A DNA stretch of 64,000 bases from Perca fluviatilis. Its lineage: Eukaryota; Chordata; Actinopteri; Perciformes; Percidae. Below are positions 1 to 61,756 of the stretch, piece by piece. The translations under genes and the position numbers were made by a program. The notes under the pieces were generated by a model, which did not search any database, was not told where the DNA came from, and saw only the letters and a program-made list of their open reading frames with translations. The stretch covers positions 20,499,749 through 20,563,748 of the forward strand of contig NC_053129.1 in the NCBI RefSeq assembly GCF_010015445.1. The letters are read 5' to 3'. Each line of letters starts with the position of its first letter. Positions within the stretch are counted from its first letter, which is position 1.

Positions 1-346
1 CAAATTGATTGTAGATATTTATGAGATGTAAGTAGTTACTGAGGGAACATTAAAATGTTTTGTTGTCCTCCAGACATATCGCTGGTATCACTGACAGACA
101 GTAACCACAGCAAAACAAATAAACTTTTATGGACATGTTCACGCTGTACAATCGGTGTGTGGTGTGTTTCGCACTATATACTTTGGCAATCATCAAACTA
201 TGACAACAGGTCTGTTAGATGGGGGGTCTTCAGACAATCTAGTCGCTCATAAATCATGCACAAATCACTACTCCCTGACAAGCACTGATGAATCAGACAG
301 TAACAACAAAACCACCCCTCCATTTTATGCTGCTCTCCTCTTGCAA

Positions 347-348
<2 letters not shown>

Positions 349-436
<88 letters not shown>
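349..436. repeat. (GT)n microsatellite
   Basis: Forty-four uninterrupted GT units on the plus strand. Nothing else recognised in 1-640 apart from the possible extension of adgb exon 27. Confidence 0.98.
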
Positions 437-439
<3 letters not shown>

Positions 440-679
440 CCTGCAAGTAAGGTATGTTTATCTGGCAGTGAAAAATTGATCAACACAAGCAGCAAGTAAG
501 TGGGTGAGAAAGACAAGAGAGGAAAAAGTGAGATGCACGCTTGTGTGCTTTGGCAAGTGAGATCTGTAAAGTGTTCGAGCAACAGCAGATACAACACAGG
601 CAGTTGTCAGTGATACCAAAGTCTCTGTGGGAGGCTTGGACTGGTCACACGAGGAGTCTGATTTCCCAGCTGTGCCTAC

Positions 680-34394
<33,715 letters not shown>

Positions 34395-34499
34395 TGCACT
34401 TGTTTAATAAATCTGAAAGCTAATTGACCAAGAACAAGTTAGGTAGCGTTAGCCTGCCCGGGAGGAGCTGCATTTGTTTGGTTTGGTCTGCTCTTGAGA

Positions 34500-34520
34500 G
34501 TTTACTCGTTGCGAAGCAAC
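34500..34520 (-). promoter_or_regulatory. forkhead core plus X-box-like palindrome upstream of adgb
   Basis: GTTTAC (reverse GTAAAC, the forkhead core) at 34500-34505 is followed two bases later by the palindrome GTTGCGAAGCAAC at 34508-34520. This fits the RFX X-box RYYRCC-N-RGYAAC at 11 of 12 positions. The pair sits about 110 bases upstream of the adgb ATG. FOXJ1 and RFX proteins drive motile-cilium genes, and mammalian ADGB has been reported as FOXJ1-dependent, so the site is functionally sensible; binding is inferred only. Confidence 0.5.
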
Positions 34521-35074
34521 GGACCTAACGTGGGTGGGGTCTCGAGCTTAGTGGAGAGATGGACAGATTTTTTCCTTTAAATTAAACAACCTAGATATAA
34601 ACTGGAAAAATATTGCAATATCCAATAATACCACCACAAAATATAGCCTCAAAATGTGGTGCAGATTTATATCGAAACCTTTCTGGAACCATAATAAAAG
34701 TTGTAACGTTAACACTAGCTAAAAGCATAACAATGGTTGCATTTTCCTGAAAGCCCAATGTGTAATGTGTGTAACTCATAACCTCAAAATGTGCCTCAAG
34801 TGTGACACCATGTGATGCACAAATGGCTCATACTTTTAAATTGCACAATTGTAGCACAAAGAAACAAAGAAATACACTGAGATGAAAAGCAATACACCAA
34901 TATCCTGTCAAGGTTCATTGTTTGAAATGCATGTGATATGCGGAATGAGAGTTGCTGTAATGCAATACACTGGCATGCCTATTGCATTCCTGCTTTGGAA
35001 ACAGTTACGTGAGTGGAAGAGCACAAGCTGTAGTGGTGATGAGAAGTGTCTGATGACTATCACACACTATGTCT

Positions 35075-35135
<61 letters not shown>

Positions 35136-35139
35136 GCAC

Positions 35140-35191
<52 letters not shown>

Positions 35192-36338
35192 CATGAAAGA
35201 CAACCCCCAAAAAGTAAAAAAAAATAAAAACCTTCAGGAGGCTCAAAACAAGAACTGTATCTACTTTGCAACATTAGGGGGTTAAAGAGCACAAAAGGAG
35301 AGTGAAAAATAATAAATGATTTCTTGTGATTCCATGTCTTTTATGTAGATTTAAACTTTGGAGCTTATGGCTTTACAAGGTCTGATTCACAGATTTGTTG
35401 TTAAGGTAAACATGATTCATAAAAAAAATGAATATACAGTAAGTTTTTAACAATAAAGGAGAATAATCATTCCCTTTACATAAAGACATTTGCACCATAA
35501 ATTGCACCAAAAATGTTGCATTAGAATTCACCAGAATGCAGGAAATTAAGTGTTTGATGCTCAAAATTGTATGGGGGAAGACCCCCAGACCGCATTTTTA
35601 TGTGTCCCCCCCAATGTTAAAACAAACCTACACCTTTGCACACACACACACACATCCAAGTCATACTTTTCACACAATTTCATCCATTGTACTTTGTGCT
35701 ACTAGTTTTTTCCAGAGACATAATAGGTAGTGTTTTCTCATATATTTTGAAAACTAAATCAAAAATAACTGTACCAGTGGTGGCTGTGCACATATGTAGT
35801 GCTAGGTTATGTAGAATCTAGACGGTTGTAAAAGTTAATCTGTCAGAATTTTGTGAGTTTTACTATAGACATTGACTTTACCATTGGCCATTATTCTGTG
35901 CTTTTCATAATCAGGCCTGCTTTCAATGATAAGTTTATGTTGCCACTGGATCATTCTTCAAGTGCAGTCAGAATTTTGTCTATTGTCACTCTGTAGTTTT
36001 GCTGCAGCAAACATGCTATACAGCATGGCAATACCAGCCTGCTCGCACTTTAGATCTAAGTCCCAAGAACCCGAAATCACCTTCACCAGGCATTTTTGCT
36101 TGTGCAGTATGCTAATAAGAAATGTGTTCATTTGAGTATAATCCCAGCTCAGATGGCTTGAACCCAGACATATTTGTTCCAGTAATAAACAATTCATTTT
36201 ATAATCTGAAACATTTGTTTAGGACAATGAACCATAACATCTACACAGGGAAACAAAATGTTTCACACATTTAAATAAATTAGATTACACTAAAGAGACA
36301 GTTTAGTCACTAATAGACAACACAAATCTGTTCAAATG
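34521..36338. other. intergenic region between adgb and rab32
   Basis: Apart from the compound microsatellite, no exon, RNA gene or recognisable element. The adgb promoter must lie at its low-coordinate end; no TATA box stands out. Confidence 0.6.
35077..35187. repeat. compound (CT)n(CA)n microsatellite
   Basis: CT run to 35114 switching to CA with two CG-containing interruptions, between adgb and rab32. Confidence 0.97.
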
Positions 36339-37900
36339 TTTATTCTATTTTGGTCTTTCAGATTTGAAGTATTTTAACAAGAAAATGTAATCTCAACTCA
36401 AAGTTGTTTTTTTTAAATCCTTCATATTTCATCTGAACACTTTCATACATACAAGAGAGTGTAGTTCCCCTTTCTGATTCTGTCACATAATTGCATAATA
36501 CTTGACCCAACACATAAAAAAAAAAATACATACTGTAAATCAGATCTACATTTTTATACTTGTGGAAAAACAGTGCATCATATGGTCCGGTTATTAGAGT
36601 TTTTGTGAAATACTGTCCGTCCATAAATGTTCGAGTGAATAACCAAAAGTGTTCCCCTGTAATTACCTTAACAAAAACTGTATAATGGCACCTTACGTCA
36701 GACAAAATACGGCATAAAGACAACAATTCATGACAGCGATACGAGATATGATAAGATTTTGATAATGCTTAACTGTGATGCCTAACTGTGATGCCTTTGC
36801 TTACTTTTACACAGTATTCTAAAGCAGTAGTTCCCAACCTGGGGTCCGGGCACCCCCAGGGGGGGCGGCAAAGATCACAGGGGGGCGTAAGTCTTTATCT
36901 GGTTTGAGGTTGAGGAAAAAAAAAATATTTACACGTTAAACAAATTATGATAATACACTAGAATATATAATGTATACAAAAGTCTGTATGAAAACTAAAT
37001 ATTTTGTTGTATCCTCGTTTTTCCTGCCGCCACGGCATCACTATTTTATGAATGAAACATGGCGGAGAAACATAACAGTGCTGATAACTCCTCTGTATCA
37101 AAAAAGAAAGTAAGGCTTTATCTTGAGAGTTACCTCAACTTCGGTTTCGGGGGGCGGGCCTCAGCTTTTCTTAGACATGAGTAGGGGGGGCGCCAAGAAA
37201 AAAGGTTGGGAACCACTGGTCTAAAGAACAGCTTGAAACACAAACAGGAGTGTGCTGAAAATAATTATTGTCATTTACGTCCATCCATGTTAACTAAAGA
37301 AATACTTTAACAATAAAGTGTCTTGTTTCACATATACATGTTGAATGACAAGGATACTGAGAGAGAATAGACCAAAGTGACAAAAATTAAAAAGCTACAG
37401 GTTGTTTTCTAGCTTGTGTTTCACAAATCTCTGCTTAGTTGGCACCCCTTTTTAGGCGTTGTATAGTCCAGAGCTTCAGAGGCTGTCAGGGCAACAGGAG
37501 GAGCAGCAGGGTTCAAGTGTGGTGGGCTGGGTGGGGTTCATAGTTGGTGGTTGAATACACAATCAAGGAAATATGGAGTGAGACAAACACAATAATAAAG
37601 ATGTCGTGGTTTGGAGGTGTGGGACAAAAAAGGAAACAGCCTGAGAGAAGCAGTGACATTTGCAACAACATCAAGATAAAATTTGGCTTCTATTCTGGCC
37701 TAGGGAAAACTACAATGAGAAAATTGGATGTGCAGGACAAACGGGCATCAGTGCAGAGAGGGGAAGATCCTGAAGCTTTGAAGACTCAATAATTCATATT
37801 CCTCAGAGAGGCTGCAGGAGAGGGCTGAGAGCCACAGGCTGGGTCCTCGGGTTGGACCCTGCCAAAGGGAGGCGGATGGCTAATACGAATGGATCAATTG
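36339..37900 (-). other. probable rab32 3' UTR with hAT MITE inside
   Basis: No coding exon follows the stop at 37901. An AATAAA in sense orientation lies at 36344-36339 and would give a 3' UTR of about 1.56 kb including the MITE at 36825-37218. Other poly(A) signals are possible, so the end is a guess. Confidence 0.35.
36825..37218 (+). mobile_element. hAT MITE with remnant of transposase start
   Basis: Termini CAGTAGTTCCCAACCT and AGGTTGGGAACCACTG, flanked by TTCTAAAG and GTCTAAAG (7 of 8 bases), the 8-base duplication expected of hAT elements. The inside reads MAEKHNSADNSS then KKKVRLYLESYLNFGF at about 37060-37150, like the N-terminus of Charlie-type hAT transposases. A second copy is inside 62356-64000. 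Confidence 0.85.
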
Positions 37901-54085
<16,185 letters not shown>

Positions 54086-54295
54086 GCTGCTGAGACTGAC
54101 ACTGACAACTTCAAAGTCAGACAGCTTCTGCTTCTTCAAGTTCATGTAGGCTTCCTGTGACGAGCTGTTGTATGACTGGGCTGGTCAGAGGGCTAAGGGC
54201 CAGATGCAACAGAAATTACATTTCTCTCCCACCTTCACCTCCTCCTCCCGCTGCCGCCAAAGTGTAACCACCGATAAGTCATATAGGACCCGGAA

Positions 54296-54478
54296 NNNNN
54301 NNNNNNNNNNNNNNNNNNNNNNNNNNNNNNNNNNNNNNNNNNNNNNNNNNNNNNNNNNNNNNNNNNNNNNNNNNNNNNNNNNNNNNNNNNNNNNNNNNNN
54401 NNNNNNNNNNNNNNNNNNNNNNNNNNNNNNNNNNNNNNNNNNNNNNNNNNNNNNNNNNNNNNNNNNNNNNNNNNNNNN
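54296..54478. other. assembly gap (183 N)
   Basis: A run of 183 undetermined bases about 210 bases upstream of the rab32 ATG. The rab32 promoter is therefore partly unseen, and the order of sequence on the two sides rests on scaffolding. Confidence 0.99.
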
Positions 54479-55044
54479 TACAGAAAAAAGTTTACTCGAT
54501 TTCATGTATGATACAGTAAAGAAATAAAAGTTTACTGATAAGTTTTCTGAAGTGTATGTATATATATCTGGTTTCAACTGTATATCAATAAATCATATGT
54601 TTTGCTAAGTGTTAAGATGTGTGATGGTTTTTCAAGCTCATGTCTACATATACGCCATCTATAAACCACTAAGCTAAGATGAATTTACAAATTTTGTTAT
54701 TAAAGTACTGTTTATGCATATTTTCATTCTACATGGATTAAATCTGTAAATTAAACCTTTATTTAATTTATTTGTTGCAAAGTCCCCACTAATCATGATG
54801 GAATTTGTGTGAATTATGTAAATAACATGCAAATGAGGTCCAACCAACCATGTTAACTCAGTTTTTTACAAGTCCCCATATAGGATGGGGAAGTCATTAC
54901 TTTTATCAATTCAGATGTTTGAAGGTATAAGCTAACAAAGCTATGCTGAGTATACTTGATTTTTTCATACGTCTAGCACCTTTTAGAAAGGGTGGCCCCA
55001 CAAGTGATGGTTATAAAGTTGGTCCCTCATAAAACATATAAAAT

Positions 55045-55046
<2 letters not shown>

Positions 55047-55129
<83 letters not shown>

Positions 55130-55146
55130 AGTGTGTGTGTGTGTGT
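55047..55146. repeat. (GT)n microsatellite
   Basis: GT run with one GAGA interruption at 55127. The flanking stretch 54479-55046 shows no gene or element that I recognise. Confidence 0.97.
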
Positions 55147-55280
55147 AAGCGGTGCAGAGCAGAGTTTGACCTTAGCTGACAACTGCAAGCTAGAGGCCCT
55201 TGCTCTGTTAAAGGTAGAAACTAGTCTACCTAAGAGAGATCTTCCAACATTGATAGATGTTGTAGATAGAAAAAAGACAA

Positions 55281-56040
55281 TTAAAATAATCTAGCACTCA
55301 GGTTGAAATGCAGATAACATGAGACCAGGGTTACTTTACTTATACTTATTATTAAATACTTCAAGATAGTACTACTTACTTTTAACGTTGGTGTTTTACA
55401 AAAAAAAAAAAAAACAGGACAGGGTGCAAAGTTGAATCTCATCTTTACATTTTTATACATATTGTGTAACCGCCAAGGAGAATACAATATCATTTTAAAA
55501 GCTGTATTAATACAAAATGTCACAAGCACTTTGTTTTTTAACACTGGTAATGTTTGTAAATAATAAGTAAAATCCATAGTACGAAGCTCTGAGCTCAGGT
55601 TGAAATGCAGATAGCATAAGACCAGAGTAAAATGCAAAAGTAGTACTACTTACTTTTAACGTTGGACGCTTTACAAAGAAAGAAATTTTGGGGCAACGTT
55701 GAATCTCATCTTACATTTGTTTTAACACTGATCACATAAGGTTTAAAAATGTTTAATGTTTGTATATTTATTATAATTAGCTAAACTACTACTACTACTA
55801 CTACTACTCTTTTAAAGCTTACATCTTTCACCACATTAAACACATCCAATCTTTTAAGCTAATGTTAGTTATATTAAAAATTATATACAAAATCATTTTT
55901 GTATTCATGAATTCATATTCATGTTGATCATACCATATCTTGTCTGTGAGACTTACATTTTGGCGATGTGTTAATTCCATATAGGAAATTATTACTGCAC
56001 TATCGCTAAAACATAAATGCATCTGGTGAAGTTTTGATTG
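55281..56040. repeat. repeat cluster on one side of the L1
   Basis: A unit with AGGTTGAAATGCAGATA, TACTTTTAACGTTGG and TTGAATCTCATC occurs twice about 290 bases apart (55300 and 55590). It is followed at 55821-56040 by a block starting CATCTTTCACCACATTAAAC that recurs beyond the L1 at 60686 and 61008. Confidence 0.75.
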
Positions 56041-56819
56041 AATTTTCAGTACATTGTAACAACTGAACAGGCCCTCAATTTGTGAGTGATATATGGAAAA
56101 ACAACACCATAAACATAACATAAAAATAAAATAAATCGTAAAAAAGGGGAGAAACAAGAGGAAAGGCGGTGATACAAAAATAGAAATAAAATGTATACAT
56201 TTCAAGTCACTGCTTTATCCACTAATGAGTCCAAGCTGCAATGTCCTTATGCTTTATTTAAGTAAAATGTCCACTTCTGCAATCTTTGGCACCTTTTCTC
56301 AGACCTAGTTCAACCTTTCCATTTCCCTTATTTCATGTATGACCTCAAACTATTGTTGCTGTTTAGGACAATCGGGTTTATACCAGTTTCTGTCCCTCTG
56401 TACTGTTACAAGTGAAATATGGCCCACCATTACAAGACAGTACATAAGAAAGGAATCTTATAGCCAAGTACATTACTCAAAACTAAATGTACATCCCCCA
56501 AAATGACCTTTATTTTCAGAACTCCAAAAAACGTGTGTGTGATGATGTTTTACTGCTAATCTTAGGTGTAATAAAGAAACGCACCAAATTCTTCCAGTTA
56601 AACACACTCAATTGTTGTGAACTTACGGAAGTATGTTGGGTTTAACACATATTGTACCATACATCTGATGGATTTTCCATTATTAGTTCCTTTTATCACG
56701 CTTGATTTCAAATATAATGTTGAGTTGCTCCTACATTCGATAATTCTTTCATACAACATAGAAATGATTTTAACGCAGTTACTATTTGGTCTATAAGCAT
56801 TTATCATTTATCTTATAAC

Positions 56820-58916
56820 TGGATTACATTCTTGTGAGTTCTCCATTTTCAATTCTTTGTTGTAGTAATCTCTAAATTGTATATACCTAAATAAATCCCG
56901 GAGTGAAGGGAACATTTTCTTTTAATGTTTGGAAAGTCTGTCATTCATTGTTGTCTATTATCGTACACACTGCCTTAATACCTTTTACTGACCAACCCTT
57001 GAATAACTCCTGGCTTAAACAGGGTGTCAAAGGCTATCCATCTAAGCACTCGCTGGTCTTTCCTTAGTTTTAGCTGCCTCGCAGTTAAACCAGAACTTCT
57101 TTTCTCCTAACACTGACTGTATTGGATAACCTTCAACGACGTCTCGATTTCCTTCCATCTAGCAAAATAGTTGTCATTACACCAAAGAAATAGGGGCTGA
57201 ACTGAGCTGCTTTAAGATTGGGGAGCCATTCCTACCTTTATTGTTTGGCCGACTGAAGTGTTCGTATATTTTATTCTAGGCTTCTTTCCATCCCAGGCTA
57301 AGAACTGATGACCACTACTGGCAAGGCCTGAATAGATATAGCAATCTAGGCAAAATGTTCCTTAATTACGCTTAATCTTACTACTAAAATCCAATGGGTG
57401 TGTAGACCATCTTTCAATATCTTTTTAATATTTTGGTTAATTAAATTATAGTTTACCCCATATAATTTGTTTTAACTATGTGCACCCGTAGTACTTTATT
57501 GATTCCATATCCCATTTTACATCATATCTACATCTTATTTCCTTTGAAGGAGTATAGTTGAATGACCAAAGTTGTGTCTTTGTAATATTTATTTTATAAC
57601 CAGCATAATAACTAAACTCCCTCTAGGATTTCCATGTATAGATAAGGAGGTCCAGGGTTCAATATTAAACCGAAATAGTGTGGGACTGAGACAACAACCT
57701 TGTCTAGTGCCCCTCTCCAATGTGAAAAATGGATACAATGATCCATTGACTTTGTTGTTGATAAAGTGTTCTAATTATAGTTACTCCAATATTCCCTCCT
57801 TTGGGAGTACTGTAATAAGTGCCTCTTTCCATGATGGCGGAGTTTACCTTCTCCTTTAATCCCATTAAATGCTTTCAGCAGGACGGGAACTAGCTCTTCT
57901 TTAAAGGTTCTATACCACTGGAAAACCATCACTACCTGAGTTTTACTTGATTTTAAGTTGGCTATTGCATTATTTATCTCTTCCAGTGAAAAATCTGCTA
58001 ATGATACAATCATTTTGTTTCTTGCCAATAATGGTAGATCCAGATCGTTAAGAAAATGTTCCATTGCTTCTACTTTAGTACTGAGGTTTTGGTATATAGT
58101 TTTTGTAGTAGTATAGGAAAATGTCTTCTATTTCTACAGCATGATATTTTAGTTGATTTGTTTCTGGGTCCCGCATCTTATGTATGGTACTATCCGCTTC
58201 TTGTTTACGTAGCGAGTAATTTAGCGGCCTGATTCGTAATATGTCTGGTTGTAAAACCAAGCTTTCTTCTCAACATCTTGTTCTAATAGATCATTAATCT
58301 GATTCTTTAATTGTTGTATTTGCACTAAAAGTTGTGGATCACTGTTATTTTTATGTTGCTGCTCCACATTAGATAGGTCTAATACAAGGTTATTATATTC
58401 CAAGACCCTCCTTTTTATTTGACGTTGTTAAGGCAATCAATTGTCGCAAGTCACTGCCTTCAGTGAGTCCCAGATGGATCCACCTCTCCGTTGTCATTAA
58501 TCTTCAAATATTCTCTTATATCTGATTTAATTTATTATACAGCTGATTTGTTATTTAATAAGCCTATATTTAACCCCGTATTCCGCATCCTACCTTCTAG
58601 TTGAACTGTTAGATATAGTGCACTATGGTCAGAGACATCAGCTACCTCAATTCTATTTTTCTTTAGACTAGTTGTATCCAGGTAGCTATTCAATACTATG
58701 TTAAAATCACCTACACATAAACAGACACCCTTCCAGTGCAGTTACATCCATTAGTTATTTGAAAAATAGTTTTTTACTATTAGGAGTTGCACTCAACAAA
58801 AAAAATATATATGTACGCTTCTCTTTTTTAATTTGGCCTTTACATTAGACCTTTTAAATTGGGTTTCCCAACCCAATCACATTTAAGGACAGTAACTTCA
58901 CTTCATTAGACTGCAT
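56820..58916 (-). pseudogene. L1 ORF2p pseudogene (endonuclease + RT fragments)
   Basis: Recognisable pieces in order: VKLLSLNVIGLGNPI (endonuclease start), GDFNIVLN at 58711-58688, VSDHSALYLTVQL near 58640 (both APE-type endonuclease motifs), KKAWFYNQTYYESG, TIHKMRDPETNQLKYHAVEI, DFSLEEINNAIANLKSSKT (RT entry) and [10 protein letters not shown] near 57710 (RT motif). The endonuclease middle and the RT motif holding the YADD-type site are missing or unreadable. Confidence 0.82.
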
Positions 58917-59639
58917 CACAGCTGGGCTGAAAATATCTCACACCATTCTGTTCCCACAGGCTAAACATTGAAACCATAAGTAAAGATAACTGGAGCACAA
59001 TAATGTGCTTAGAACAAGCATTATAACAAACACAAAATAAAACTATAAAAAAGTTTTAAGTGAAGGGGGAATGATACTTTGACTAACAGTCCCGTAGACA
59101 GAGCTGACCTCTCACTGCTCCCGTGAGTCAGCACATAAAATACAATATAGTAGCCTAGATATCTGAACGCACTCTAGCGGCAGCCAGGGTCCAGTTTTTC
59201 AAAGTCAATTTTACACTAATCTTGATCGCTATACCAATGTGAGTACTGATGATAGCAAAAAAATAAATACGAGCCAAATCAGTGGTAGCAACACGGAGCT
59301 GCTGCAGCTAATGCCCAGAGCTTCCACTTAGCTGAAACAGCAGTTTTGGGGGCATAAGATACCTTTGTGCCTCTTAACAGACAAAAAATGCAATTAAAAT
59401 GTCTGTGCAACATGAACAGGGACCTTAAATGACAACAAGATGCGTTTAGCAACTTAGCCAAAAGTTTTTTAAATCACCTACCCATTAGCTGCTACCTGTT
59501 AACTTGGAGTTAAGCACTGAAGTCATTCTTAAAAAATGAAGATGTGTTCAGAGTTTTGCCGACCACATACGGCAAAAGTTTAATCTATCACCTAGCGTTG
59601 CTCTGCCTGGTTGTAGCGCTATCCTATTGGTGCAGAGGA

Positions 59640-60590
59640 AATTTGAAAGACTTCCGTTTATCCCGCCCATGGGATTGAGCCCTGCCAATGGTGAGTTCCC
59701 AGACCCAGGATCTTGATGTGGGTCTGGCTAACAATAGAGTATATTATGGGACAAGTATTTACCGTCTGTATTGAAACACTACTGCTCCTCCCGGTTTCTG
59801 CGCTGAAATTTCTGGAGGCGTACTCTAGCTCGCCTGGCACTGTTCTCAAGGTCTCCACCTGTGTGCAACCCCACGTTCTGCCATGGTGAAGACGCTCCAT
59901 CAGATGTTTCCTACCAAGCGCTTTCTCTGACCCCTCCACATCCTATTGTGATTTTCTGTCGCCATGCTTTCAGGATAATCATCTCCTTAGTACTGTATTG
60001 CTGGAAATTAATTTTACAAAAACCCAGGTATCGGTGCCAGGGCTTTGTGGGTGCGCTGTATCTGCAAATCCACCTCATCACTCAGTTTGGTTCGCAACAG
60101 TTTTTTAACAAACGCTATCACTGACCCATCTTTGCCCTGCTCTCGAGACCAAGTCATTCAATTTGTCCTCCAGCTTCTGTTGGTCCTTCATCATTTGTTG
60201 GAGAGTGGTGTTAGCTTCAGTACTCCACGTATCCGTGTCATCGATCTGGGTCTCCATCTTGCTGATTTTCTCGTTTTTGCTCCTTTATAGCATGCATGTA
60301 TGTCGCTAGCTGTTGGTTGACGTCTTGCTTGAACTCGTGGAATTCTTCTCTCGTGTCATGTTCAATTTCTTCTTTAAACATTTTTAGATCTTGCTTTAGT
60401 TACGATTTAAAGTCGCAAATCTGCTTACTTATAGCTTCGAAACCCATGCACCCCGTTCCTGTTGTTGAGTCACGCCATGTTGACCTTCTTCCCGCAATGT
60501 TGTCCTTAACATGTTCTACCCGTGTGTCAAATCTTTACCCGCCGGTTTATCTTGCGTCCCTCTAACTTTGCCTTTGTATGCCCCCTTCAT
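59640..60590 (-). pseudogene. L1 ORF1p pseudogene
   Basis: From ATG at 60590 (MKGAYKGKVRG) the broken reading includes a coiled-coil stretch TTLQQMMKDQQKLEDKLNDL and an RNA-binding part VDLQIQRTHKALAPIPG, the conserved RAHRALxPxP motif of L1 ORF1 proteins. Several stops and frame shifts. Confidence 0.75.
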
Positions 60591-60679
60591 AATCTTAACA
60601 GATTCAACTTTTTTTTTTTTTTTCTTTGAATTCAGTTTTATGAGGGTCGTAAATACTTAAGGAAGTACTGATCTTTTTT

Positions 60680-61090
60680 AAATTGACATCTTTCACCACA
60701 TTAAACACATTTTTTTTTTTGTCAAATGTGCTAGTTACATTAAAATTATACAAAATAAGTTTTGTATTCACAAATTCATGTTGAACATACCATATCTTGC
60801 CTGTAAGACTTACATTTTGCGACATTGTTTTAATTCTGAATTACAACGCAACGTCTCTAAAACATAAATGCATCCGGTGAAGTCATATAACTTCAAGTTA
60901 GAACTATTTACTTTTACCGCTGGGCGTTTTACAAAGAAACATATTTGGTTCAGGTTGCATTTTGTATAAATACAAAAGCATACTTTTGTTTTTAATTTTT
61001 GTTTGCATCTTTCACCACATTAAACACAAACAATCTTTTAAGTCAATGTGGTTACATTTAAATGATACAAATGTATTCACAAATTAAAAT
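60680..61090. repeat. repeat cluster on the other side of the L1
   Basis: CATCTTTCACCACATTAAAC starts two units at 60686 and 61008 (about 322 apart). The first matches 55821-56040 over about 200 bases (GTATTCACAAATTCATGTTG, ACCATATCTTG, AACATAAATGCATC) in the same orientation. Confidence 0.75.
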
Positions 61091-61142
61091 TCATATGCAT
61101 ATGTGGCGGCCATTAGTGGCTCACATGCAGCGGCAACATGAC

Positions 61143-61690
61143 AACATGTACTGACAACATGAACTGTGTCTGTTTGTGTGCGTGTGTTTCATGTGTATAA
61201 TGGCACACAAGCACAGGAAAGTTGTAGGAGTGTGTGTATGGATGAATATTATACTTTTTTTTTTTCTATGGCGGTCATTTTGACCGTAAACAAAAAATAA
61301 GTGTGACTAAGTTGAATAAATCACTCAAAATTCAAAGAAAGTAGTCACAATGAATGTTATGTGTTCAAATGCCATTTGTGGTTTTGTGTGATCTGTTGAA
61401 AATGTTTTTTTTTTTTACTACTTCTCACTGGTTCGCTTATTTGAATTGAAAGAACCAATTTCTGGTAGAGTGTTGCTGTGGGCATGGGAAAAAAGAGAGT
61501 GGGGAAAAGGGGTATGTTGGGAAAAGGGAGTGAACACCGATCCCCGCCCAGAACAAAGAAGGCACAGCCAGATGAGTACGGAGCAGCCGGAGGACGCCTA
61601 GGACAGCGAACATATGGACTAGAGCTAAGCATGCACAGACATACGATCAACATGTACTGACAACATGAACTGTGGCTGTTTGTGTGTGTG
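61143..61690. repeat. pair of direct repeats, about 510 bases apart
   Basis: ACATGTACTGACAACATGAA followed by CTGT, CTGTTTGTGTG occurs at about 61144 and 61651, each leading into a GT-rich run. Between them there is a purine-rich stretch (61470-61560) without convincing coding signal. Confidence 0.7.
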
Positions 61691-61716
61691 TGTGTGTGTG
61701 TGCGTGAGTGTGTGTG

Positions 61717-61752
<36 letters not shown>
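61679..61752. repeat. (GT)n microsatellite with GAGT interruptions
   Basis: Imperfect GT run broken by GCGTGAGTG and GTGAGTG blocks. The plus strand downstream to 62355 shows CATTGGATCATTTCAAAC-type words repeated at about 61930, 62080 and 62120 but no gene. Confidence 0.95.

Positions 61753-61756
<4 letters not shown>

Larger units (their letters stand above)
56200..60640 (-). mobile_element. degenerate L1-type LINE
   Basis: Minus-strand order: ORF1 remnant (60590-59640), ORF2 remnant (58916-about 56820), then non-coding sequence. All frames are broken, and ORF2 is about 2.1 kb where a full one is nearer 3.5-4 kb. The outer limits are estimates; the flanks carry other repeats. Confidence 0.85.

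Noticed and set aside
155..597. Open frames of alternating Cys-Val or His-Thr
   Set aside because: Pure translation of the (GT)n/(CA)n microsatellite; the same applies at 13041-13619, 25795-26064, 51225-51864, 53594-53809 and 61357-61797.
37544..37792. 82-codon plus-strand frame beginning MVVEYTIKE, also present near 63279
   Set aside because: Lies antisense in the rab32 3' region; its second copy differs by compensating indels that scramble part of the protein, and it has no recognisable family.
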